Positions 27,864-36,029 of a stretch of DNA of 64,000 bases are shown piece by piece. The translations under genes were made by a program, and so were the position numbers. Source of the DNA: Microbacterium sp. Yaish 1 (GTDB taxonomy: Bacteria > Actinomycetota > Actinomycetes > Actinomycetales > Microbacteriaceae); the NCBI RefSeq assembly GCF_002245215.1, contig NZ_NPMR01000001.1:682001-746000 (forward strand), written 5' to 3'. The notes under the pieces are model-generated. The model searched no databases. It was given only the letters and a program-made list of their open reading frames with translations, and was not told the DNA's origin. Within the stretch, counting starts at the first letter, position 1. Every line of letters starts with the position of its first letter.

Positions 27864-29021
27864 ATGAGCCTGTTCCGACGCAGACCGCGGCCCGAGATCG
27901 TGCTGGCGGATGCCATCGACCGCGACGCCGAGCGACCCCCTGCGGGCCTGTGGGCCGACGGCTTCGGCCGCCTCGCGATCCGCGGCGTGCAGATCATCGT
28001 CCTGGTGATCCTCGCGATCGGCGTCGTCTACGTGCTGCGGCAGGTGTCGGTCGTGGCGATCCCGCTGATCCTCGCGCTCATCTTCGCGTGCGCGTTCGCC
28101 CCCGCCATGGGCTGGATGCGCCGCCACGGCGTGCCGTCGCTGCTCGCGACGATCATCACACTGCTCACGATCGTGGTGCTGCTGAGCGGCCTGTCGTGGC
28201 TCATCGTCTGGGCCGTCCGCGACCAGTGGGACGACCTGTACTCGCAGGCGGAGGAGGGCTTCCAGCAGCTCGTCGCATGGGCGCAGACGCTTCCCTTCTC
28301 GATCGATCAGAAGCAGATCGACGAGTGGCTGGGCGCTCTCGGCGACTTCGTCACCAGCGCTCAGTTCGGTTCGGGCGCGATCGCAGGGGTCAGCGCCGTG
28401 GCGACGTTCATCACCGGGGCCGTGCTGCTGGTGGTGATCCTGTTCTTCTTCCTCAAGGACGGACCCCGCATGTGGGAGTTCCTGCTGCGCCCCTTCCGCG
28501 GGGCGAACGAGATGCGCGCTCGCCGCATCGGCGACAAGACGGTGGTCGTGCTCGGCTCCTACATCCGCGGCACCGCGGCGGTCGCCTTCGTCGACGCGGT
28601 CGGCATCTTCATCGCGCTGCTCGTGCTCCAGGTGCCCCTCGCCATCCCCCTCGCCGTGCTCGTGTTCCTCCTGGCCTTCATCCCGATCGTGGGTGCGACC
28701 CTCGCCGGCATCCTGGCCGCACTCGTCGCCCTCGTCGCGAACGGCCCGCTCAACGCCGTCCTCGTCGTCGGCGCCGTCGTGCTGGTCAACCAGCTCGAGG
28801 GCAACTTCCTGCAGCCCGTGCTCATGGGTCGCACGATGAAGCTGCATTCGTTCGTCGTGCTGGTCGCCCTGACGGCCGGCACCGCGATCGGCGGCATCCT
28901 GGGCACGCTGCTCGCCGTCCCGATCACCGCCGTCGTCTGGGGCATCGTGCAGGTGTGGGACGGCCCGAACCTTCCGGCCCGCTGGGCCCGGCCCAAGCCC
29001 CGCGAACAGCTGCAGGCCTGA
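27864..29021 (+). CDS. AI-2E family transporter (PerM/UPF0118-type permease)
   Basis: A 385-aa membrane protein with about eight hydrophobic segments in the AI-2E family arrangement. The N-terminal pair reads VQIIVLVILAIGVVYVLRQV; a soluble amphipathic region spans ~115-170; the C-terminal signature is AFIPIVGATLAGILAALVAL, then NQLEGNFLQPVLMGRTM. Family members export small solutes or act as Na+/H+ antiporters; the substrate is unknown. ATG 27864 has TAGCGT ending 7 nt upstream (leaderless type). ligC follows after 9 bp, so the two may be co-transcribed. Confidence 0.88.
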   Translation: MSLFRRRPRPEIVLADAIDRDAERPPAGLWADGFGRLAIRGVQIIVLVILAIGVVYVLRQVSVVAIPLILALIFACAFAPAMGWMRRHGVPSLLATIITLLTIVVLLSGLSWLIVWAVRDQWDDLYSQAEEGFQQLVAWAQTLPFSIDQKQIDEWLGALGDFVTSAQFGSGAIAGVSAVATFITGAVLLVVILFFFLKDGPRMWEFLLRPFRGANEMRARRIGDKTVVVLGSYIRGTAAVAFVDAVGIFIALLVLQVPLAIPLAVLVFLLAFIPIVGATLAGILAALVALVANGPLNAVLVVGAVVLVNQLEGNFLQPVLMGRTMKLHSFVVLVALTAGTAIGGILGTLLAVPITAVVWGIVQVWDGPNLPARWARPKPREQLQA

Positions 29022-29030
29022 GGAATCGCG

Positions 29031-30074
29031 ATGACGTACGACATCCCCGCCCCGATGCTCGCGAAGGCGGTGCCCGCGATCCCGGATCCGGGCCGCTACG
29101 AGGCGGGGCTGTCGTTCGAGCCCAAGTGGGACGGATTCCGCGCGATCGTCTCGTGGGACGGCGAGAACGTCGAGATCGGCAGCCGGGGGTCGAAGCCCCT
29201 CACCCGCTACTTCCCCGAGCTCGTCGACGCGTTCGCGCGGCTGCTTCCCGAGCCGTGCCTCATCGACGGTGAGATCGTCGTGGCGACCGACACGGGGGCC
29301 GGCCGGCGGCTGCAGTGGGAAGCGCTGTCGCAGCGCATCCATCCGGCGGCGTCGCGGGTGACGCTGCTGAGCCGGCAGACCCCGGCGATGTTCATCGCGT
29401 TCGACCTCCTGGCGCGCGGCGAGCGCGACCTCCAGGGCGACCCCTTCTCGCGGCGGCGCAGCGAGCTCGTCGAGCTGCTGCGCGCCGTGCCCGATCCGAT
29501 CCACGTGACGCGCGCGACGGACGACGTGGAGACCGCCCGCCGCTGGCTCGCGGAGTTCGAGGGCGCGGGCCTCGACGGCGTCGTCGCCAAGCCCAACGAT
29601 CAGCCGTATGCCCCCGGCAAGCGCACGATGCTCAAGATCAAGCACGCGCGCACCGCGGACGTCGTCGCGATCGGATACCGCATCCACAAGTCCGGCACGG
29701 GCGTCGGCTCGCTCCTCGTCGGGCTCTACGGCGACGACGGCGAGCTGCACGGCGTCGGCGGCGTGTCGGCCTGGAGCGACAAGCGGCGCCGTGAGCTGAT
29801 CGACGAGCTCGAGCCGCTGGTCGAGCGGGACGCCGCCGGGGCCGCGGTCACCGGCGAATCCGACCGTTCGCGCTTCGCGTCGTCGAAAGACGTCTCGTTC
29901 GTGCGGCTGCGCCCCGAGCTCGTGCTCGAGGTGCGCTACGACCAGCTCGAGGGACGGCGGTTCCGGCACACGGTCCAGTTCGAGCGCTGGCGCCACGACC
30001 GGGATGCCCGCTCGTGCACCTTCGATCAGCTCGAGACGGTCGCGGCGTTCGACCTCGCCGACGTCCTGGACTGA
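29031..30074 (+). CDS. ligC: ATP-dependent DNA ligase, LigC type
   Basis: A 347-aa ligase made of adenylation and OB domains only. The adenylated lysine is in FEPKWDGFRA (Lys ~32). Further nucleotidyltransferase motifs are SRGSKPLTRYFPEL, CLIDGEIVV, GLDGVVAKP and MLKIKHART. It seals nicks with ATP. In actinobacteria LigC acts in short-patch base-excision or gap repair with stand-alone PolDom proteins, and such a gene lies 3.6 kb away (33693-34718). TGAGGAA precedes ATG 29031. Confidence 0.92.
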   Translation: MTYDIPAPMLAKAVPAIPDPGRYEAGLSFEPKWDGFRAIVSWDGENVEIGSRGSKPLTRYFPELVDAFARLLPEPCLIDGEIVVATDTGAGRRLQWEALSQRIHPAASRVTLLSRQTPAMFIAFDLLARGERDLQGDPFSRRRSELVELLRAVPDPIHVTRATDDVETARRWLAEFEGAGLDGVVAKPNDQPYAPGKRTMLKIKHARTADVVAIGYRIHKSGTGVGSLLVGLYGDDGELHGVGGVSAWSDKRRRELIDELEPLVERDAAGAAVTGESDRSRFASSKDVSFVRLRPELVLEVRYDQLEGRRFRHTVQFERWRHDRDARSCTFDQLETVAAFDLADVLD

Positions 30075-30083
30075 CGGCGCGGG

Positions 30084-30138
30084 CGACACCGCCCGTTCAC
30101 TCCGCGGTCACCGGTCGTTGCGCGCCCCTTCCTAGCGT
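30084..30138 (+). promoter_or_regulatory. PHO-box-like repeats and -10 of acid phosphatase gene
   Basis: Three heptamers at exact 11-base steps: CGACACC (30084), GTTCACT (30095), GGTCACC (30106). A TAGCGT -10 element follows at 30133, 20 bases after the last unit. This resembles a PhoP-activated promoter in which the box takes the place of the -35. The start codon is 30178. Confidence 0.68.
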
Positions 30139-30177
30139 GCGGGAGTCGCTCTCCCCCTGCATCCGAAGGACCGCTGC

Positions 30178-32286
30178 ATGCATCCCGCTCCCTCCCGTCC
30201 GCAGTCGCGCCCCCGTCGCGCCGCCGTCCCGGCTGCGGCTGTCGCCGCGTTCACCGCCGCGTCCCTCGCCCTCGGCGCCGCGGCCCCTGCCGGCGCCGCC
30301 GACGGAGAACTCCTCGACGACAGCGCGATCGCGCCGCACGCCGCCCCCTACGGCACGTTCGTCGACACCTACACCGCGAACAGCTCCGCCAACACGACCC
30401 CCGAGACGAACCCCGCGATCGGCGTGCTCTCGGGCATGCTCGACCTCTGGCAGCCCGGCGCGACGTGGGACACCGGCCGGGCGACGGATGCCGGCGCGCC
30501 GGTGCTCGACGCCAACATCGCGCGCAACGTCGAGGTGGCGCGCACGCGCACGGCGGCGGACGAGACCGCCGCGTGGGTGTTCGACCGCCGCCACCAGAGC
30601 TACAGCGCCATCGACGGGCTCGGCCCGGCCGCGTCGGCCTTCCGCGCGGCGATGAACGCCGGAACCACGATCCCGGGCACCGTTCCCGCCGATGCCACGA
30701 CCGTGCGCTACGACGACGGCGGCAACTCCGCAGGACGCTGGGCCGACCCCGGATCCGAGCTCGGTTCGGTCGTCGCTCTCGTCGACACGGTCCGCGGGCC
30801 CGCGGCCTCGTCGAACCCGTCGAAGAACTTCTTCGGCTACAAGCGGCCGTTCCGGTGGGTCGACGACTCGATCATCGTCCCCGCGCTGCTGCCCGTGCGC
30901 AAGCCCGACAGCGAGGCGGCGAGCGACGGCGGGTTCCCGAGCGGTCACACCAACGCCGCCTACCTGGCCTCGTTCGCCCTCGCCGACGCGGCGCCGCAGT
31001 ACCAGGACCGGCTCATCGCGAACGCGGCCGAGATCGGCGACAGCCGCATCGTCGCGGGGATGCACTCGTCGCTGGACGTCATCGGCGGCCGCGTGCTGGC
31101 GACCGCCCTCGCCGCCGCCAGCCTCAACGACCCCGCCAACGCCGAGCTGCGCGCCGCCGCGTCGGCCGAGGCGCAGGGGCTGCTGGCGACGCTCCCCGCC
31201 GCGGCATCCACGTCTGCGCTCGACGACGCCGGCTACGATGCCCTCGCGCAGGAGTACCGCGAGCGCATGACGTACGGACTGCCGACGACGGGCGACACCG
31301 GCCAGCCGGCTCGCGTGCCGGCGGGGGCCGAGGTGCTTCTCGAGCACCGCCTGCCCTACCTCGACGCCGAGCAGCGCCGCTGGGTGCTCTTCTCCACGGC
31401 CATCGGCTCCGGTCACGCCGTGCTCGACGACCCCGAGGGCTGGGGACGGCTCAACCTGTTCGAGGCGTCGAACGGATACGGCGCCTTCGACACCGACGTC
31501 ACGGTGACGATGGACGCCGATGCCGGCGGCTTCGCCGCAGCCGACGAGTGGCGCAACGACATCGACGGTGCCGGGTCGCTGACGAAGGACGGCTCCGGCG
31601 CCCTCGTCCTGTCGGGCGAGAACTCCTACACGGGTGGCACCGTCGTCGACGCCGGAACGCTGCGGGCCGCGGCACCCACCGCCCTCGGCGCTGGAGACCT
31701 CACGGTCGCCGGCGGCTCCCTCGTCGAGACGACGTCGGGGCTGATCGTGGGCGGCGACTACACGCAGGCGGATGCCGCCACCCTCGAGCTGTCGATCGAC
31801 GACGCAGGTCCCGCTCTCGCGATCTCCGGCACGGCCACGCTCGGCGGAACCCTGCGCGTCGATCTCGCGGGGGCTGCGCCGGTCTCGCCCCTGCGGCTGA
31901 TCTCCTACGGCGCTCGCGTCGCCGACACGAGCTTCGACGCGGTCGAGCTCACCGCGGCCGGGGCGGGCTTCGACGGCAGGCTGGAATACCGCGCCGACGG
32001 CGTCTACCTCGTTGCGGCCGCGGCGCCGGGTGAGGTACCGGGTGAGACGCCCGGCGCGACCCCGGGAGAGACTCCGGGCGTCCCCGCGCCCGCCGACCCG
32101 GATGCCGACGGAAGCGGTTCGGCCGCAGCCGGAGGAGCCGGCGTCGCAGCACGTCCCGCCGCGGACCGCATCGCGCGAACCGGCGGGGAGGGAGCGCCGA
32201 TCGGCCTGATGATCGGTGGCGTCCTCCTGGCAGCAGGCGGCGGGACCGTGCTGCTCTCGCGCGGCCGGCGTCCGGCGCGGCGCTGA
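30178..32286 (+). CDS. Secreted class A-type acid phosphatase (PAP2) with beta-strand repeat and C-terminal sorting-like tail
   Basis: A 702-aa exported protein. Signal peptide ~1-40 (RAAVPAAAVAAFTAASLALG, AGAADG). The PAP2 catalytic signature is complete: K-x6-RP in KNFFGYKRP (~216), FPSGHTNAA (~254) and SRIVAGMHSSLD (~289-300). Residues ~460-620 hold an autotransporter-associated beta-strand repeat (GSGALVLSGENSYTGGTVVD). A Pro/Gly/Ala linker, an IARTGGE motif, a hydrophobic helix and RRPARR follow, resembling a class E sortase (LAxTG-type) signal. It hydrolyses phosphomonoesters outside the cell. A PHO-box-like site lies upstream; AAGGA precedes ATG 30178. Confidence 0.88.
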   Translation: MHPAPSRPQSRPRRAAVPAAAVAAFTAASLALGAAAPAGAADGELLDDSAIAPHAAPYGTFVDTYTANSSANTTPETNPAIGVLSGMLDLWQPGATWDTGRATDAGAPVLDANIARNVEVARTRTAADETAAWVFDRRHQSYSAIDGLGPAASAFRAAMNAGTTIPGTVPADATTVRYDDGGNSAGRWADPGSELGSVVALVDTVRGPAASSNPSKNFFGYKRPFRWVDDSIIVPALLPVRKPDSEAASDGGFPSGHTNAAYLASFALADAAPQYQDRLIANAAEIGDSRIVAGMHSSLDVIGGRVLATALAAASLNDPANAELRAAASAEAQGLLATLPAAASTSALDDAGYDALAQEYRERMTYGLPTTGDTGQPARVPAGAEVLLEHRLPYLDAEQRRWVLFSTAIGSGHAVLDDPEGWGRLNLFEASNGYGAFDTDVTVTMDADAGGFAAADEWRNDIDGAGSLTKDGSGALVLSGENSYTGGTVVDAGTLRAAAPTALGAGDLTVAGGSLVETTSGLIVGGDYTQADAATLELSIDDAGPALAISGTATLGGTLRVDLAGAAPVSPLRLISYGARVADTSFDAVELTAAGAGFDGRLEYRADGVYLVAAAAPGEVPGETPGATPGETPGVPAPADPDADGSGSAAAGGAGVAARPAADRIARTGGEGAPIGLMIGGVLLAAGGGTVLLSRGRRPARR

Positions 32287-32312
32287 CCGGACCGCAACCG
32301 GATTGGCCCGGC

Positions 32313-32353
32313 CGATCCTCCCACCCGAGCCCTCCCCTCGGGTGGGAGGATCG
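32313..32353 (+). promoter_or_regulatory. 17-bp perfect hairpin whose 3' arm contains the next gene's ribosome site
   Basis: Arms 32313-32329 and 32337-32353 pair perfectly over 17 bases with a 7-base loop (CCCTCCC). The 3' arm carries GGGAGGATCG and ends 4 bases before ATG 32358. It could terminate the phosphatase transcript and/or mask the ribosome binding site of the exporter gene. Confidence 0.7.
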
Positions 32354-32357
32354 AACC

Positions 32358-33656
32358 ATGCGGGATGACCAGCGCGACGACGTCCCCGACGGCACCGCCG
32401 AACTGCACCTCGAGCCGCTGCGATTCATCGCACGGACGGATGCGGTGCTCCGTCTCGGGACGCTCATGCTCGGCGCCGGGGCCTCGTCGGCGCGCGTGCG
32501 CGACACGATGGACCGCACCGCCCACGGGCTCGGTCTCGAACGCTTGGAATCGCGCGTCGGGATGACCGACATCGTCATCACGGCTCAGCGGGGACAGCTG
32601 TTCCGCACGCGCGTCGCCGAAGTGCGGCATCCGGTCGTCAACTCCGAGCGCATCGCGGAGGTCATGCACCTCTCGCACCGGGTCGCGGCGGGCGTCACCG
32701 CCGACGAGCTGCAGCGTGAGCTCGACCGGATCGAACGGATGCCGCCGCGCTACCCCACCGCCGTGCGGGTGCTCGCCGCGGCGGCGGCTTGCACGGCCTT
32801 CGCGTTCCTGAACAACGGCGGCTGGGCGGAGTGCCTCAGCGTGGCGCTGGCCGTCGCGCTCGGCCAGTACGTGCGCATCCGCGGCGCCCGGCTGCAGGTC
32901 AACGAGTTCCTCCTCGTGTTCCTGTCGGCCTCGGCCGCACTCCTCGCCTTCCTCGGCGTCTCGCACCTGATCGAGCTGCTCGGCGCGCCGTCGCCGCAGT
33001 ACGGCGCGGCCCTGACGAGCGCCGTGCTGTACCTCGTGCCCGGCTTCCCCCTGGTCACGGGCGCGCTCGACCTCGCCCGGCTCGACCTCAACGCGGGAGT
33101 GAACCGCGTCGTGTACGCGTGCCTGGTGCTGCTGTCGACGGGGTGCGCGGTGTGGGCGGTGGCCGCCGTGTTCCAGACGAGCGCCGTCGCGATCGCGGCC
33201 CCGGAACTGGGCGAGCCGCTGCTGTCGCTGGGACGCCTCGTCGCGGGCTTCGTCGGCGTCATGGGATTCGCGCTGCTGTTCTCGACACCGTGGCGCATCG
33301 CTCTCGCCGCGGCTGCGATCGGTGCGATCGCCAACGTGGGCCGTCTGCTCATGATCGATCACGGCACGATGCAGCCCGTTGCGGCAGCCGCCGCCGGTGT
33401 CGCCGTCGGATTCGGGGCCTTCGCCGTCTCGCGCTTCGTGCGGGCGCCGCGCATCACGCTGACCGTGCCGGCCGTTCTCATCATGGTGCCGGGAGCGTCG
33501 GCCTACCGCGCGATCGTCGGCACCATCGAGGGCGACACCATCAGCGCCGTGCAGTACGGGGTGACCGCCGTGTTCGTCGTCGTCGCTCTGGCGGTGGGAC
33601 TCACCGTCGCCCGCGTCGTCACCGAGCGCGAATGGCAGCGCCCCTCCGCACGGTGA
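32358..33656 (+). CDS. Threonine/serine exporter family protein (ThrE-like)
   Basis: A 432-aa protein. The soluble N-terminal ThrE domain (~25-140) begins LRLGTLMLGAGASSARVRDT, with GMTDIVITA in the middle. About ten membrane segments follow, including NEFLLVFLSASAALLAFLGV and the conserved VPAVLIMVPGASAYRAIVG near the C-terminus. ThrE proteins export threonine and serine by proton-motive force; substrate here is by family. ATG 32358 is preceded by GGGAGGA, which lies inside a perfect 17-bp hairpin, so translation could be structure-controlled. Confidence 0.88.
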   Translation: MRDDQRDDVPDGTAELHLEPLRFIARTDAVLRLGTLMLGAGASSARVRDTMDRTAHGLGLERLESRVGMTDIVITAQRGQLFRTRVAEVRHPVVNSERIAEVMHLSHRVAAGVTADELQRELDRIERMPPRYPTAVRVLAAAAACTAFAFLNNGGWAECLSVALAVALGQYVRIRGARLQVNEFLLVFLSASAALLAFLGVSHLIELLGAPSPQYGAALTSAVLYLVPGFPLVTGALDLARLDLNAGVNRVVYACLVLLSTGCAVWAVAAVFQTSAVAIAAPELGEPLLSLGRLVAGFVGVMGFALLFSTPWRIALAAAAIGAIANVGRLLMIDHGTMQPVAAAAAGVAVGFGAFAVSRFVRAPRITLTVPAVLIMVPGASAYRAIVGTIEGDTISAVQYGVTAVFVVVALAVGLTVARVVTEREWQRPSAR

Positions 33657-33692
33657 CACGAGCCGTGCGCGCCGGCGCCAGCGCTGCTGTGG

Positions 33693-34718
33693 CTACTCCG
33701 GCTGCCGAGCGCGGCTGGGCTGCACGCGCGGCGGCTCGCCCGGCATCTTCGGGAACTCCGGCGGGAACGGCAGCTCGCCGAGTCCGGCATCCAGGTCGCG
33801 CTGCCACCACGCCAGGAGGGTGTCGATGCGGCCGGGCGCGGCCTGCAGCTCGGCCCAGGGGTCGCCGACGTCGGCCAGCCGCTGCGGCACCGAGCGGACC
33901 GTGAACGATGACGGATCGACTCCGGCCTCGAGCTCGTCCCAGGTGATCGGGGTGGCGACGGTCGCCGCCGGCAGCGCCCGCGCACTGTAGGCGCCGGCCA
34001 TCGTACGATCGCGGTTGGCCTGGTTGAAGTCGACGAAGATGCGCTCGCCCCGCTCCTCCTTCCACCAGTTCGTCGTGACTCGGTCGGGCATCCGGCGTCC
34101 CAGCTCCCGCCCGGCGGCGATGACCGCGTGGCGGACGTCGAGGAACTCGTGCGTCGGCTCGATGGGGCAGAACACGTGCAGGCCGCGGTTGCCGCTGGTC
34201 TTGAGGAACGCCGTCAGCCCGGCCTCGGCGAGGACCTCGCGGAGGGCGGGCGCGACGGCCGCGGCGTCGTCGAAGTCCGTGCCGGGCTGCGGGTCGAGGT
34301 CGATCCGCAGCTCGACGGGGTTGTCGGTGTCCGCGGCGAGCGACGCCCACGGGTGGAAGACGACGGTGTTCATCTGCACGGCCCAGACGACGGCGGCCGT
34401 CTCGTTCAGCACGACCTGCGGATGCCGCCGCCCGCTGTTGTAGGTGCACACGACCTGATCGACGTATGCCGGGGCGCCCTTCGGCGGATTCTTCGAGAAG
34501 AACCGCTCCCCCTCGATGGTGTCGGGGAAGCGCTCGAGCGAGACGGGGCGATGGCCGTTCGCACGGAGGAACGGCTCGGAGACGGCGATCGCGTACTCGG
34601 CGTACTCGTGCTTGGTGATCCCGAGCTCGGGCCACAGCACGCGGTTGGGGCTGGAAAGACCGACCTCGCGGTCGCCCTCGGGGCCTGGCACGGTCAGGGT
34701 GATGCGCTCGCTCGCCAT
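33693..34718 (-). CDS. LigD-type polymerase domain protein (PolDom/AEP), stand-alone
   Basis: A 341-aa primase-polymerase-like protein with no attached ligase or nuclease domain. Signatures: SSPNRVLWPELGITKHEYA at the N-terminus, catalytic acidic pair in ELRIDLDPQPGTDFD, KTSGNRGLHVFCPI, and FVDFNQANRDRTMAGAYSAR. Such proteins add (ribo)nucleotides at breaks in NHEJ or gap repair and in actinobacteria work with LigC. TAGGGT ends 6 nt before ATG 34718, a leaderless pattern. It is convergent with the exporter gene, and no Ku gene is in the window. Confidence 0.9.
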   Translation of the reverse strand: MASERITLTVPGPEGDREVGLSSPNRVLWPELGITKHEYAEYAIAVSEPFLRANGHRPVSLERFPDTIEGERFFSKNPPKGAPAYVDQVVCTYNSGRRHPQVVLNETAAVVWAVQMNTVVFHPWASLAADTDNPVELRIDLDPQPGTDFDDAAAVAPALREVLAEAGLTAFLKTSGNRGLHVFCPIEPTHEFLDVRHAVIAAGRELGRRMPDRVTTNWWKEERGERIFVDFNQANRDRTMAGAYSARALPAATVATPITWDELEAGVDPSSFTVRSVPQRLADVGDPWAELQAAPGRIDTLLAWWQRDLDAGLGELPFPPEFPKMPGEPPRVQPSRARQPE

Positions 34719-34764
34719 GGCCCGACCCTAGGCCGTCGGGATCGGATGACGTACCCCCTGGACA

Positions 34765-34780
34765 ATTCCGCCGGCGGAAT
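34765..34780. repeat. 16-bp perfect palindrome upstream of PolDom gene
   Basis: ATTCCGCCGGCGGAAT, a zero-spacer dyad in the 186-bp interval between the PolDom gene and the SseB-like gene. It may be an operator or end-of-gene hairpin. Nothing else is recognised in this interval. Confidence 0.35.
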
Positions 34781-34904
34781 GCTCGGCGACGGAGCCGATG
34801 TACCGATACACCTGTCGGATCGGCGGTGCTGGTGATGCCTCGAGCCGGGAGCGAGGGCTCACGAGCCACGCCGGCCCGACGGATGTATCAGCGCGACGGC
34901 GTCG

Positions 34905-35984
34905 TCAGGATGCCGGTGGCTCGGAGGCCGGCTCGGCCGGCGCCGGCGCAGGCGCGGGATCGGGCTCGTCGGCGCGGGCGAGGACGGGGCCGAGATCGGC
35001 TCGGTCGACGTGGATCCACGGGCCGCCCGGGTCGACGATGACGCCGTTCAGCGCGGGGTTCGACTGCAGCGCGCGCCCGAGCTGCGCGGCGGTGACCGGC
35101 ACCGGCCGGTCGCCGCGCTGCAGCACGAGCACCTCGAGCGGGTGCGAGTAGACCTCCAGGCGCCGTTCGCCCGACGCGGTGCGCGACTCGGCGAGGCCGA
35201 GCTGACCGCTGTCGCCCGCGGGTCCGGCCGCCACCCACAGGGGCACCTGTGCGAGAGCCGCGCCGACAGCGGCAGCGGTCTCGGGGCCGCGCGGTCCGGC
35301 GAGCAGGTTCTTGATCGTGAAGGCGGGATCGCCCTCCTCGAACGCCTTCGTGATGAGCTGCACCGGCAGGACGATCCGCGAGCCGGCGACCGCGTGATCG
35401 ATGATGAGGCCCTCGTACGGCCCCTCGATGGCGTTGCGGAAGACATTGGCGACCGGAAGCCCGAGAGCCGAGGTGTCACGATCGCCGTCGGCTTCGACGC
35501 TCGCGCGGAGCGAGGCGCCGCCGGTGAAGGCGAGGAGGAAGCGGGCGCCGTCGATCTGCGAGACGGCGAGCGTGATCGGCTTGCCCTCGGCTGTGAGGGC
35601 CCGCGCATCGCCGCGAACGCGGACGTACATCGTGCCCTGCATGCTCTGGCGCATGACGTTCATGACGTCGACGTTGCCGGGCTTCTCGGGCAGCGAGGCC
35701 AGCGCCGCCTGCACCAGCGTGTTGTCGGGCATGCCCGTCACCGTCTCGGTGCGAGCCGGCGCCTCTGCCGGCGGGCGGGTGACCGTTCGCTCGGGCTGGG
35801 CCGGCGCGACGGGCTGAGCGGGAGCGCCGAACGTCGACATCGAGATGCCCACGTGGGGCACGGTCTCGGCCGACGCCTCCTCGGCGGCAGGCGCGGCGGC
35901 ATCGCCGTCGACGTCGGCGTCGACCTCGTCGGCGTTCGTGGTCTGGCTCGTGGTGTCTCGCGCGGAGCGCTTGAAGATCGCCAT
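34905..35984 (-). CDS. SseB-like domain protein
   Basis: A 359-aa cytosolic protein. Residues 1-~100 are acidic and Pro/Ala-rich. An SseB N-terminal-type domain follows (NVDVMNVMRQSMQGTMYVRV, then ISQIDGARFLLAFTGG-like strands and GLIIDHAVAGSRIVLPVQ). The C-terminal region repeats a similar alpha/beta pattern (VLVLQRGDRPVPVTAAQLG, LNGVIVDPGGPWIHVDR). The family is widespread in actinobacteria without a known function; the name derives from a Salmonella secretion chaperone and does not imply secretion here. TAGGCT ends 7 nt before ATG 35984. It lies 45 bp downstream of pcrA. Confidence 0.7.
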   Translation of the reverse strand: MAIFKRSARDTTSQTTNADEVDADVDGDAAAPAAEEASAETVPHVGISMSTFGAPAQPVAPAQPERTVTRPPAEAPARTETVTGMPDNTLVQAALASLPEKPGNVDVMNVMRQSMQGTMYVRVRGDARALTAEGKPITLAVSQIDGARFLLAFTGGASLRASVEADGDRDTSALGLPVANVFRNAIEGPYEGLIIDHAVAGSRIVLPVQLITKAFEEGDPAFTIKNLLAGPRGPETAAAVGAALAQVPLWVAAGPAGDSGQLGLAESRTASGERRLEVYSHPLEVLVLQRGDRPVPVTAAQLGRALQSNPALNGVIVDPGGPWIHVDRADLGPVLARADEPDPAPAPAPAEPASEPPAS

Positions 35985-36029
35985 GCCCTCGAGCCTAACC
36001 CGCACCCCCGCGCAGCGCCGGGGGTTGCG

